Positions 1 through 7,037 of a stretch of DNA of 12,776 nt are shown in pieces (position 1 is the first letter of the stretch; each line of letters begins with the position of its first letter). The position numbers and the translations under genes were made by a program. Source of the stretch: Pedobacter sp. (GTDB taxonomy: Bacteria; Bacteroidota; Bacteroidia; Sphingobacteriales; Sphingobacteriaceae); assembly GCA_028287885.1 (NCBI GenBank), contig JAQBOT010000069.1, positions 1 to 12,776 of the forward strand, read 5' to 3'. Below the pieces are notes generated by a model, which ran no database searches, had not been told where the DNA came from, and was given only the letters and a program-made list of their open reading frames with translations.

Positions 1-148
1 GACCCTTACCATCTAAATTAACGCTCTCGGGTATATAAACGCAACTGGGTATCAAATGTTTTATTTCCTTGAACTTTTTTTCTAAATAAACAATAAGGCT
101 TTGAGAGTCAAGTTCTTCAATTCTGAAGTAACCTGCTACTATTCCATG
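1..148 (-). CDS. Unidentified partial open frame directly after comF, start codon unclear
   Basis: On the minus strand the 49 codons following the comF TAA stop, in the same frame, are free of stops up to the window edge; the other two minus frames and all three plus frames are broken here. The translation begins HGIVAGYFRIEELDSQ and continues with a lysine/glutamate-rich amphipathic stretch and then IPSCVYIPESVNLDGKG, which looks protein-like. There is no ATG or GTG in frame; the only usual start is a TTG at 55-53, otherwise ATT or ATA would be needed. It could be a downstream gene with a rare start, a former C-terminal extension of ComF cut off by a stop codon, or chance (a 49-codon gap between stops is not very rare). 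I do not recognise the family. Confidence 0.3.
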
Positions 149-847
149 TTAGTCTGTAAACGCTACAGTGGCTATGCTCAGCTTGTCAATCCCTGCCGTG
201 TATAAAGCAAGGCCGCAAGCCTCAAGGGTAGCTCCCGTGGTCATCACATCATCAACTAAAAGCACGTGTTTATTTTTTATACTGAACCCATCCGTAATCT
301 GAAATGCGGATTTGAGATTCTCGTACCTGCTAAAGCGACCTTTCCGCGTCTGGCTTCCTGTTGCAAATGGTTTGATAAGCACGTTGCTAAGAACATGTAC
401 ATCTAAGCATTCAGCAATACCATCGGCAATACATTTACTTTGATTGTAGCCCCTTAAACGTTCTCTTCTCTTATGTAATGGTACTGGGATCACAACATCG
501 ATATCGGAGAAGCCCGGGCTTTGCTTCAACCGTTCTCCTACAAGTTGTCCGAGTTCCAAGCCAAGCTTCATTTGCCCATTATATTTCAACCTATGCATTA
601 GATGTTGTACCCGGCTACCTTTTTTAAAATACAACATAGACATAACCGCATGGCAAGACAGTCTTCCCCATAGCTGCTTTGCAGCTCTATTATCGGCATA
701 CAAGTGGTAATCTGTGTAAGGGAGGTCATGCAAGCAGCGTAAGCATATGTTTTTTTCCCCACGAACAAGGGATTGTCCACATGCATTGCAGAGTCGCGGA
801 AACAAAAGGTTGAGCAGATCAGTTGCAAGACGTATCAATACAGTCAT
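149..847 (-). CDS. comF: ComF family phosphoribosyltransferase
   Basis: This is a 232-residue cytoplasmic protein of normal ComF/GntX length. The N-terminus has a four-cysteine zinc-binding knuckle (C20, C23, C36, C39). The type I phosphoribosyltransferase part follows: the ComF signature VVIPVPLHKRRERLRGYNQS at 118-137 and the PRPP-binding loop VLLVDDVMTTGAT at 195-207 with its paired aspartates. In naturally competent bacteria ComF/ComFC supports passage of transforming DNA across the inner membrane; homologues are widespread in species not known to be competent, so competence is not shown here and the substrate is unknown. The ATG at 847-845 lies 41 bp after the rlmN stop on the same strand, so cotranscription with rlmN is likely. 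Identification of the family is firm; the role is not. Confidence 0.9.
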   Translation of the reverse strand: MTVLIRLATDLLNLLFPRLCNACGQSLVRGEKNICLRCLHDLPYTDYHLYADNRAAKQLWGRLSCHAVMSMLYFKKGSRVQHLMHRLKYNGQMKLGLELGQLVGERLKQSPGFSDIDVVIPVPLHKRRERLRGYNQSKCIADGIAECLDVHVLSNVLIKPFATGSQTRKGRFSRYENLKSAFQITDGFSIKNKHVLLVDDVMTTGATLEACGLALYTAGIDKLSIATVAFTD

Positions 848-888
848 GTTACCAATCTGTAACCTTCAAGAAAATTAGTGGTAATATA

Positions 889-1944
889 TTAAGTGGTAGC
901 TTCTTCTTTAACAGCAAGCTGTCCGCAAGCCGCATCAATATCTTTACCGCGACTGCGTCTGATATTTGTGTTTACGCCCTGGCTTTTCAGGTATTTAGAA
1001 AAAGCATCAATCTTGTCGCCCTCCGCATTGGTAAAGGAGGCAAATTGAATAGGATTATACTCGATCAAATTTACCTTGCATGGAACATGCTTACAGAATT
1101 TAGCTAATTCCATGGCATCTTCAATTTCATCGTTAAAGTTGTTGAATACGATGTATTCGTATGTTACGGGATTCTTCGTTTTCGAGAAGTAGTACTTTAA
1201 CGATTCAGCCAGTGCTTTCAGTGAATTGTGCTCCGTGATCGGCATGATCTCATTCCGCTTCTTATCATTTGCAGCATGTAGCGACAAAGCGAGATTAAAC
1301 TTTACGCCATCGTCACCCAGCTTCTTAATCATCTTAGCGATGCCAGCAGTAGAGACTGTAATCCTCTTTGAAGCCATATTCAAGCCATCCGGAGCAGTAA
1401 TACGTTCAATCGACTTTAAAACATTGGCATAATTGAGCAGCGGCTCACCCATACCCATGTACACAATATTCGTAAGGGGTACATTGTAATTCTTCTTCGC
1501 CTGCTGGTCTATAAGTACCACCTGATCGTAGATTTCATCTGCGTTCAGGTTTCTCTTCCGATCCATATAACCCGTAGCACAGAATTTACAGGTTAAGCTA
1601 CAGCCTACCTGAGAACTCACACAGGCCGTCATTCTATCTTCCACTGGAATAAGAACACCTTCTACGATGTTTCCATCATACAAACGGAAAGAACTCTTAA
1701 TCGTATGATCGTTACTGAATTGAGAGTTGCTTACCTGCACCACATTAATGGCGAAGTTTTCATCGAGCTTCTTCCTCAAATCTTTAGAAAGGTTACTCAT
1801 TTCATCAAATGTACGTGCAGATTTTTCCCATAACCACTGATAAACCTGTTTTGCCCTATAGGCAGGTTCTTTCATGGCGATGAATTGCTCTTGTAGTTGG
1901 ACTAAATCCAACGCACGAATGTCTGTTTTCTTTGTGTAAACCAT
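889..1944 (-). CDS. rlmN: 23S rRNA (adenine-2503-C2)-methyltransferase RlmN
   Basis: This radical SAM enzyme methylates C2 of A2503 in 23S rRNA, and in many bacteria also A37 of some tRNAs. Counting from the ATG at 1944 (351 aa), the 4Fe-4S cluster cysteines are C115, C119 and C122 in VGCSLTCKFCATGYM. The SAM-binding GMGEPLLN follows at about 164-171. C108 (in ACVSSQVGC) and C340 (in DIDAACGQL) correspond to the two further cysteines of the ping-pong mechanism (E. coli C118 and C355). E95 in VEGVLIP matches the catalytic glutamate. The frame runs six codons further upstream to a TTG at 1962, but I prefer the ATG because family members start near this point and a candidate -7 promoter element lies within those six codons. 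It sits 24 bp after rluF on the same strand. All key residues are present. Confidence 0.96.
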   Translation of the reverse strand: MVYTKKTDIRALDLVQLQEQFIAMKEPAYRAKQVYQWLWEKSARTFDEMSNLSKDLRKKLDENFAINVVQVSNSQFSNDHTIKSSFRLYDGNIVEGVLIPVEDRMTACVSSQVGCSLTCKFCATGYMDRKRNLNADEIYDQVVLIDQQAKKNYNVPLTNIVYMGMGEPLLNYANVLKSIERITAPDGLNMASKRITVSTAGIAKMIKKLGDDGVKFNLALSLHAANDKKRNEIMPITEHNSLKALAESLKYYFSKTKNPVTYEYIVFNNFNDEIEDAMELAKFCKHVPCKVNLIEYNPIQFASFTNAEGDKIDAFSKYLKSQGVNTNIRRSRGKDIDAACGQLAVKEEATT

Positions 1945-1949
1945 TGGTA

Positions 1950-1957
1950 CAAAGGTA
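1950..1957 (-). promoter_or_regulatory. Candidate Bacteroidota -7 element upstream of rlmN
   Basis: Read on the minus strand this is TACCTTTG, an exact match to the TAnnTTTG -7 consensus of Bacteroidota sigma factors. It lies 5 bp before the preferred rlmN ATG. No TTG is present at the usual 17-23 bp upstream. If used, transcription would begin at or very near the start codon, giving a leaderless or nearly leaderless mRNA. The element sits in the 9-base loop of a perfect 6-bp inverted repeat (ATTGGT at 1943-1948, ACCAAT at 1958-1963). Confidence 0.3.
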
Positions 1958-1968
1958 ACCAATAATAT

Positions 1969-3015
1969 TTAATGTTTTGTACCGCGGCTTTTTCCGGGTG
2001 TTCCGGATTTACCTTTTGAAGGTCTGGCGGGTCGCTTCGCAGGTCCGTTTGTTTTGTTCCAGTCTGGTGTTGATGAAGCACTTGCAGCTCTTCCGCCAGA
2101 TTTCCTGTTGTCTGGATTTGCAGCTCTTTTTGCACCTGATCTTGGCGCCGAAGTACCTGACGCTGCAGCTCTCGGGCCAGCCGCTCTTCCTGCACCTGCA
2201 CGCTTGGATGGGGCTTTAGCCGGACGTGCCATTTCTTCTATAGGCTCTGTTTGTGCTTTAGAGGCAGATTTCTTAGCCTTCGATGCTTCTTCAAGCTTGC
2301 TTGATTTTTCAACCATTTTATTAATGGTGTCCATTTCCTCAGGTGTAAGCTCGCGCCATTCACCTACAGGAATTCCTTTTAGGGTCACATTCATAATGCG
2401 GGTGCGTTCCAGCTTCGTAACTTCAAAGCCGAAATGTTCACACATTCTTCTAATTTGTCTGTTCAGGCCCTGAATTAAAGTGATTTTGAAAACAAAGGTG
2501 CTTTCTCTCGAAATTTTACATTTCTTAGTCATTACACCCATGATCGGAACCCCTTTTGACATGGCCTCAAGGAATGCTGGCGTAATTGGCTTGTTAACTG
2601 TAACAAGGTATTCTTTTTCGTGGTTATTGCCTGCTCTTAATATTTTATTTACAAGATCTCCATTGTTTGTAAGGAAGATCAAGCCTTGAGAATCCTTATC
2701 CAAACGTCCGATCGGGAAAACCCGTTCGCTATGATTTACATAGTCTACAATATTACTTGGAACGCCGGCTTCTGTTGTACTTGTAATACCAACCGGTTTA
2801 TTGAAGGCAATTAAAACAGAATTCTCTGTCTGCTGCGGCTCTATCGTTTGTCCATTTACCTGAACCACGTCACCGAACAGTACTTTGTCACCTACTTTTG
2901 CTTTACGTCCATTGATAAATACAGATCCCTGCTCTATATACCGGTCGGCAGCTCTTCTGGAGCATAGACCACTTTCACTTATGTATTTATTTAATCTTGT
3001 AGACGAATCAGACAT
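1969..3015 (-). CDS. rluF: 23S rRNA pseudouridine(2604) synthase RluF
   Basis: This RsuA/RluB/E/F-type pseudouridine synthase probably isomerises U2604 of 23S rRNA near the peptidyl transferase centre. An S4 RNA-binding domain spans about residues 5-60 ([20 protein letters not shown]). The catalytic domain carries [15 protein letters not shown] at 103-117 with catalytic D106, and the RluF-like stretches [15 protein letters not shown] and LERTRIMNV at about 182-210. These blocks closely match, from memory, E. coli RluF rather than RluB or RluE, hence the specific name. Residues from about 238 to 348 form a low-complexity basic tail rich in Ala, Lys, Arg, Ser, Pro and Gly, probably disordered and RNA-contacting; it is more GC-rich than the rest and creates long shadow frames on the opposite strand. 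The ATG at 3015-3013 fits the family start. It precedes rlmN closely. Confidence 0.93.
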   Translation of the reverse strand: MSDSSTRLNKYISESGLCSRRAADRYIEQGSVFINGRKAKVGDKVLFGDVVQVNGQTIEPQQTENSVLIAFNKPVGITSTTEAGVPSNIVDYVNHSERVFPIGRLDKDSQGLIFLTNNGDLVNKILRAGNNHEKEYLVTVNKPITPAFLEAMSKGVPIMGVMTKKCKISRESTFVFKITLIQGLNRQIRRMCEHFGFEVTKLERTRIMNVTLKGIPVGEWRELTPEEMDTINKMVEKSSKLEEASKAKKSASKAQTEPIEEMARPAKAPSKRAGAGRAAGPRAAASGTSAPRSGAKRAANPDNRKSGGRAASASSTPDWNKTNGPAKRPARPSKGKSGTPGKSRGTKH

Positions 3016-3042
3016 GGTAGGGGTATAAAATGAATATTTTTA

Positions 3043-3077
3043 CAAAGGAATCGATTTATACGCATATAAACTATCAA
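3043..3077 (-). promoter_or_regulatory. Weak candidate promoter for rluF-rlmN-comF
   Basis: On the minus strand TTCCTTTG (3050-3043) differs from the TAnnTTTG -7 consensus at one base and is preceded, after a 24-bp spacer, by TTG (3077-3075) in a run of Ts. The spacer is one base longer than usual. A perfect AT-rich inverted repeat, TTTATA-CGCA-TATAAA at 3055-3070, lies within the spacer. The predicted leader would be about 20 nt. The 131-bp gap after the M23 gene makes an independent promoter plausible, but the match is imperfect. Confidence 0.25.
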
Positions 3078-3146
3078 AAAGTTTAATTGCCACAAGGAAA
3101 ACCGCAAGATATCCAGCAATTTGGCTTCAGTCCGACCGGAAATCGG

Positions 3147-4472
3147 CTACCTCGCATTAATCCAGCCGATCTCTTTATTCTGATCCTGAATCAAATAGTA
3201 AGTATCAAAACTTCCAAGAAGATTTACATCGCTGCCTACCGATAAGTTCTTTTTTACTGCCGCGGATCCTGAAGGCTGGTCATACATCATCACCTGATCG
3301 GCAGAGAGCCGCAATCTTCGAAGCGCTGTACTTACTGGCAGAACGTCTTTGCTTTGTATATATCCAATTTTTCCGTTGGGTAATGTGGCCTTATACCAGG
3401 AGGATGCAGCAGCCTCAATATGCAAGATTGTGGCTGCAGGCAAGTTTAACAATGGCTTGCTCCCCGGTTCATCACGCTCAAACAAGTATGTTTTTTCCTT
3501 ACTGCGCAGTGTAGCATTCAGATTTTCTGTTGAAGATAGAATTGGCGGTGCTACTTTCATTGTCGGGTTTACAAAGGGATACGGATCTATAGCGCCTGAG
3601 CCCGTGTAAATACCAAAGTGAAGGTGCGGTGCCGTCGTGCTTGCGTTACCCGTTTTTCCCATCAAGCCCAGCGTGTCGCCTACAAGCACCTGTTGCCCTT
3701 CCTTTGCAATCTGCTTGTCCAGGTGTGCATAGTATAAGGTGTAATCCTTTCCTTCGGGACGCATCATGACGACCAGTCCGCCAAGTTTATTCTCCGCAAC
3801 GCGGGTCACTGTTCCATTGGCACTTGCGATTACCGGAGTATGGAAGGCGTCAAATATATCTATCCCTTCATGCCTACGGGTGTCAGCGTCGCGCCCTACG
3901 CCAAACAAACTTTCAATTCGTGGCTTGCTGCTGGTTTTAACCGGAAAGCTGAGCGATGGTCCGGTGTTTATTTGCAACGTATAAGATCCACTTCGTAAGA
4001 GTTCAGGCTGTAGGCGTAATAAGTAGCTGCGGTTTTCATCTGCATTAATGCTCAAACTCGAATTCAATGTATCTGCTGAAGCAATCAACTTTGTACTCTG
4101 ATTATCAAGAATCTCCCAGACATCCATATAGATCATAAATTCTCTGGCAGGAACTTTTGTCAGCTGAATACTTATTTTCTGACCGCGCTGAACGGTAAAT
4201 TTGTAAGAGGATGCAGGAACGCGTTCGGCAGCGAAGTAGCCGCTCTCTTTGTAGGGGAGCTTAATATTTACCGCGTTGGTCAAAACCTGGTTTGATGTAT
4301 CCATCCAAGCACGACCCATTGCCGTCTTGTCCAACCCGGCGGTGCTAAGTTTCCTAAGGTACAGTTCATGTGGACTGGTTGCCTTAAACAGGTTTATCGG
4401 ACCAGTCTTACAGGAATTGAACAGCAATAGACAGCCAGAAAGCAAAAGCAAGTTTAATTTCATTTTCTGCAT
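3147..4472 (-). CDS. M23 family metallopeptidase lipoprotein with SH3-like repeats
   Basis: This 441-residue predicted cell-wall endopeptidase is a lipoprotein: a short hydrophobic signal ends in the lipobox LFNSC with C21 as the acylated residue. Residues of about 75-175 are beta-rich (KFTVQRGQKISIQL, then SGSYTLQINTGP) and resemble a pre-peptidase C-terminal type domain, which is inference. The LytM/M23 domain (about 185-305) has the complete active site: H201 and D205 in RRHEGID, H250 in YYAHLD, and H283/H285 in APHLHFG, so it should bind zinc and cleave peptidoglycan peptides. Two SH3-like segments follow (about 326-375 and 393-441, the last ending IGWINAR), likely wall-binding. A second ATG at 4463 is a possible start. 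The gene faces away from the amidohydrolase gene across 106 bp. Its substrate bond cannot be told from sequence. Confidence 0.9.
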   Translation of the reverse strand: MQKMKLNLLLLSGCLLLFNSCKTGPINLFKATSPHELYLRKLSTAGLDKTAMGRAWMDTSNQVLTNAVNIKLPYKESGYFAAERVPASSYKFTVQRGQKISIQLTKVPAREFMIYMDVWEILDNQSTKLIASADTLNSSLSINADENRSYLLRLQPELLRSGSYTLQINTGPSLSFPVKTSSKPRIESLFGVGRDADTRRHEGIDIFDAFHTPVIASANGTVTRVAENKLGGLVVMMRPEGKDYTLYYAHLDKQIAKEGQQVLVGDTLGLMGKTGNASTTAPHLHFGIYTGSGAIDPYPFVNPTMKVAPPILSSTENLNATLRSKEKTYLFERDEPGSKPLLNLPAATILHIEAAASSWYKATLPNGKIGYIQSKDVLPVSTALRRLRLSADQVMMYDQPSGSAAVKKNLSVGSDVNLLGSFDTYYLIQDQNKEIGWINAR

Positions 4473-4578
4473 AACAACATAAATAATGTATAGATACGAT
4501 CATCAGGCAGCAAATGTTTTATTCATCTCAAGGAGATTGCTGATATGAAATCAAACAGACATTTCCGTACTTTGCCCC
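4473..4578. promoter_or_regulatory. Divergent intergenic region between M23 and amidohydrolase genes
   Basis: These 106 bp separate two divergent transcription units and must hold the start signals for both. On the plus strand GTACTTTGC ends 4 bp before the amidohydrolase ATG and resembles a -7 element with one base missing (TAnTTTG). On the minus strand AACATTTG is one mismatch from TAnnTTTG. Neither has a well-placed TTG, so I do not assign exact promoters. A short dyad, ATCTC-AAG-GAGAT, lies at 4525-4537. Confidence 0.4.
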
Positions 4579-5751
4579 ATGCTTACTTACTTATCAGCAT
4601 CGAAAATTTACCCGGTAACATCTGCCGCCATTGATCAGGGCGTACTTGCTATCGACCCAGTCGGAGTTATTGCTGCTATATACACAGCAGCCCAAGCCGA
4701 AGCTCTTAAGATAAAACCCGATGCTGTTTATCAAGGCTCTCTTATCCCCGGTTTGATCAATACCCACTGTCACCTTGAACTATCCCATCTTAAAGGACGA
4801 ATTGAACCACATACCGGGCTACTTAATTTTGTTTCGGAGGTTATGAAAACCAGGGATACAGATGAAGCCCAGATCTTGGAAGCTATGTTTGCTGCTGATG
4901 AAGAGATGTACGAGAATGGAATTGTGGCTGTTGGCGATATTTCGAATGTAGTGGCGTCTAAAGCAGTAAAACTAAAGAGTCAAATACACTATCATACCTT
5001 TATTGAGGCAATGGGCTTCAATCCGAGGAATGCAAAAGAAATCTTTCAAAAGGCCCTTGAGCTTAAACAGGAATTCCTGCCATTATTGGCCTCTATTGTT
5101 CCTCATGCACCATACTCGGTTTCTGATCCTCTAATGGCGCTCATTACTGGGCTTCATACATCATCAGATAACCTCCTAAGTATCCACAACCAGGAAACGG
5201 CTGCTGAGAACGAGTTTTTTCAATCCAAGACTGGTGGCTTTCTGAACCTTTATGATTTTTTAGGATTGAATCTTAGCTTCTATGAAGCCCCTGGCGTTTC
5301 TTCCCTACAAGCTACGTTGCCGAAGTTGCCCGCCACAAAAGTCTTGCTGGTACACAACACCCAGACTACCACTGCGGATTTGGAATTTGCAGAAAAGCAA
5401 CACAAGGAACTGTATTGGTGCCTGTGCCCAAATGCAAATCAATACATAGAGAACAAGTTGCCGGACGTACAACTGTTCCAGGAAGCCGGTTTAAAGATCA
5501 CCCTTGGCACAGATAGCCTGGCAAGTAATCATCAGCTGAATATCTTGAAAGAAATGCAAACCTTGCAAGAGCACAAGCAAGTTGGATTTGAAACCCTGCT
5601 CGGTTGGGCCACAATCAACGGTGCTTCTTTTTTAGGGATCAATGCGCAGTACGGCAGTTTTGAAGTCGGGAAGTCGCCTGGTATCCTACTGCTAGAGAAA
5701 TTAGACCAAGAAATCATAACAGACAAAAGCAAAATTAGAAGATTATATTAA
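4579..5751 (+). CDS. Amidohydrolase, ATZ/TRZ deaminase type; possible aminofutalosine deaminase
   Basis: This 390-residue cytoplasmic metal-dependent hydrolase belongs to the amidohydrolase superfamily. A small N-terminal beta domain precedes a TIM barrel with the full single-metal deaminase set: H63 and H65 in NTHCHLELSH, H176 in VPHAPYS, H203 and E206 in SIHNQET, H259 in LLVHN, and D312 in LGTDS. The C-terminus returns to the beta domain (GSFEVGKSPGILLLE). The general pattern fits deaminases of small nitrogen-containing compounds. Bacteroidota using the futalosine menaquinone route carry relatives annotated as aminofutalosine deaminases, so that is the leading specific guess, not shown by sequence alone. 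No other menaquinone gene is in the window. The stop is 2 bp before the next gene, indicating co-translation with the nitronate monooxygenase-like protein. Confidence 0.85.
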   Translation: MLTYLSASKIYPVTSAAIDQGVLAIDPVGVIAAIYTAAQAEALKIKPDAVYQGSLIPGLINTHCHLELSHLKGRIEPHTGLLNFVSEVMKTRDTDEAQILEAMFAADEEMYENGIVAVGDISNVVASKAVKLKSQIHYHTFIEAMGFNPRNAKEIFQKALELKQEFLPLLASIVPHAPYSVSDPLMALITGLHTSSDNLLSIHNQETAAENEFFQSKTGGFLNLYDFLGLNLSFYEAPGVSSLQATLPKLPATKVLLVHNTQTTTADLEFAEKQHKELYWCLCPNANQYIENKLPDVQLFQEAGLKITLGTDSLASNHQLNILKEMQTLQEHKQVGFETLLGWATINGASFLGINAQYGSFEVGKSPGILLLEKLDQEIITDKSKIRRLY

Positions 5752-5753
5752 GC

Positions 5754-6695
5754 ATGGTCAATAGAGTTTGCAGCTTATTTAACATAGAGTACCCGATTAT
5801 ACAGGCTGGCATGGTTTGGTGCAGCGGCTGGAAACTTGCATCTGCGGTTTCAAACGCTGGCGGACTGGGGATTATCGGTGCGGGTTCCATGTACCCTGAT
5901 GTACTCAGAACGCACATTCGAAAATGTCAGGCGAACACCAAATTTCCTTTTGCCGTCAATGTTCCTCTGATGTACCCGAATGTATCCGAGATCATGAACA
6001 TCATTGTCGAAGAAGGCGTACGGATCGTTTTCAGTTCGGCGGGAAACCCAGCTACCTGGACCAAATTTCTGAAAGACCACAATATAACGGTCGTTCATGT
6101 AATAGCAAGCACGCGCTTCGCCATGAAGGCACAAGATGCCGGCGTCGATGCAGTGGTTGCTGAAGGGTTTGAAGCAGGCGGTCACAATGGGCGCGAGGAA
6201 ACAACCACCTTCTGCCTGCTTCCGCTAGTATCATCGGCTGTTCATATACCAATAATTGCTGCTGGTGGGGTTGGCAGTGGCAAAGCGATGCTTGCAGCCT
6301 TCGCCTTAGGTGCAGAGGGAGTGCAGGTTGGCTCTGCCTTTGCCGTTTCAGAAGAATCATCTGCGCACCCGAGTTTCAAAGCCCGCGTGGTCAGCTCTGT
6401 AGAAGGGGAGACCGCATTGCGATTAAAAAAACTTGCTCCCGTACGGTTATTAAAAAGTCCCTTTGCAGATGCCGTGGCTTCTGCAGAAGAGAATGGCGCC
6501 GACGCTGCGGCTTTGGCAGCTTTATTGGGCCATGCGCGGGCAAAATTAGGTATGTTTGAAGGGAATTTGGAGGAGGGTGAGCTGGAGATTGGGCAGGTCG
6601 CCGCAATGCTGCATCAAGTCCGGCCTGCAGCAATAATCCTCCAGGAGATATGGAGCGAATTTATTGCCGAAAAGGAAAAACTAATAAGATTATAA
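5754..6695 (+). CDS. Nitronate monooxygenase-like FMN-dependent oxidoreductase
   Basis: This 313-residue TIM-barrel flavoprotein is of the nitronate monooxygenase (2-nitropropane dioxygenase)/FabK family. Visible motifs are PIIQAGMVWCS at 14-24 (N-terminal FMN-site strand), the conserved AEGFEAGGHNG at 136-146 with the putative catalytic H144, IIAAGGVGSG at 167-176 and GVQVGSAF at 189-196, which bind the FMN phosphate. Family members oxidise alkyl nitronates such as propionate-3-nitronate, or reduce enoyl-ACP (FabK). The AEGFEAGGHxG block is shared by both groups, so the substrate is uncertain. Length is at the short end of the range. The ATG lies 2 bp after the amidohydrolase stop; no pathway linking the two is known to me. 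Confidence 0.85.
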   Translation: MVNRVCSLFNIEYPIIQAGMVWCSGWKLASAVSNAGGLGIIGAGSMYPDVLRTHIRKCQANTKFPFAVNVPLMYPNVSEIMNIIVEEGVRIVFSSAGNPATWTKFLKDHNITVVHVIASTRFAMKAQDAGVDAVVAEGFEAGGHNGREETTTFCLLPLVSSAVHIPIIAAGGVGSGKAMLAAFALGAEGVQVGSAFAVSEESSAHPSFKARVVSSVEGETALRLKKLAPVRLLKSPFADAVASAEENGADAAALAALLGHARAKLGMFEGNLEEGELEIGQVAAMLHQVRPAAIILQEIWSEFIAEKEKLIRL

Positions 6696-6737
6696 GCCAA
6701 ATCAAGCGATTGCCTATAAGTTGTAGAGAAAGCTTGA

Positions 6738-6745
6738 TAGCTTTG
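6738..6745 (+). promoter_or_regulatory. Candidate -7 element upstream of the acylphosphatase gene
   Basis: TAGCTTTG matches TAnnTTTG exactly and lies 17 bp before the ATG at 6763. TTGs upstream give spacers of 14 bp (6721) or 25 bp (6710), both outside the usual 17-23, so the -33 part is poor. The element overlaps the right arm of a perfect dyad AAAGCT-TGAT-AGCTTT at 6729-6744. The 67-bp gap after the oxidoreductase gene allows a promoter here. Confidence 0.3.
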
Positions 6746-6762
6746 TGGCCAAATTAAATTGA

Positions 6763-7035
6763 ATGAAACACATCGATATAAGAATAACTGGAAAGGTACA
6801 AGGTGTATCTTTTCGTGCAACAACCAAGGCTGTGGCAGATCAGATGGGCGTTCGTGGGATCGTCCGAAATGAAAAGGATGGATCGGTATACATCGAGGCC
6901 GAGGGAGATGACGTGTCCCTGGAGGTTTTCCTGGAATGGTGCCATGAAGGATCTGACCGCTCCAAGATTGAAAATGTAGATGTTGTACCTGGAGAACTTA
7001 AGAATTACCAGAATTTCGAAGTTCTAAAGAAATAA
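6763..7035 (+). CDS. Acylphosphatase
   Basis: This small soluble enzyme (90 aa, typical length) hydrolyses carboxyl-phosphate bonds such as those of acetyl phosphate or 1,3-bisphosphoglycerate. The signature GKVQGVSFR at 10-18 supplies the phosphate-binding loop and R18, and N36 in GIVRNEKDG is the second catalytic residue. The family C-terminal pattern is present as FEVLKK. The TAA is followed after 2 bp by the flippase ATG, so the two are almost certainly co-translated, though no functional link is established. Identification is firm. Confidence 0.95.
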   Translation: MKHIDIRITGKVQGVSFRATTKAVADQMGVRGIVRNEKDGSVYIEAEGDDVSLEVFLEWCHEGSDRSKIENVDVVPGELKNYQNFEVLKK

Positions 7036-7037
7036 GG

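Noticed and set aside
2054..2473. A 139-codon plus-strand open frame opposite the rluF 3' half
   Set aside because: It mirrors the low-complexity Ala/Arg/Lys/Pro-rich tail of RluF; the translation is a repetitive Ala/Pro/Leu product with no family pattern, and rluF is certain on the other strand.
3132..3146. CCGA...TCGG dyad just after the M23 stop codon as a terminator
   Set aside because: The stem is only 4 bp and there is no T tract on the transcribed strand.
4545..4634. A 29-codon frame (MKSNRHFRTLPHAYLL...) preceded by AAGGAG, overlapping the amidohydrolase start
   Set aside because: It overlaps the true gene out of frame, Bacteroidota rarely rely on Shine-Dalgarno sequences, and the AAGGAG is part of a small dyad; no independent support.
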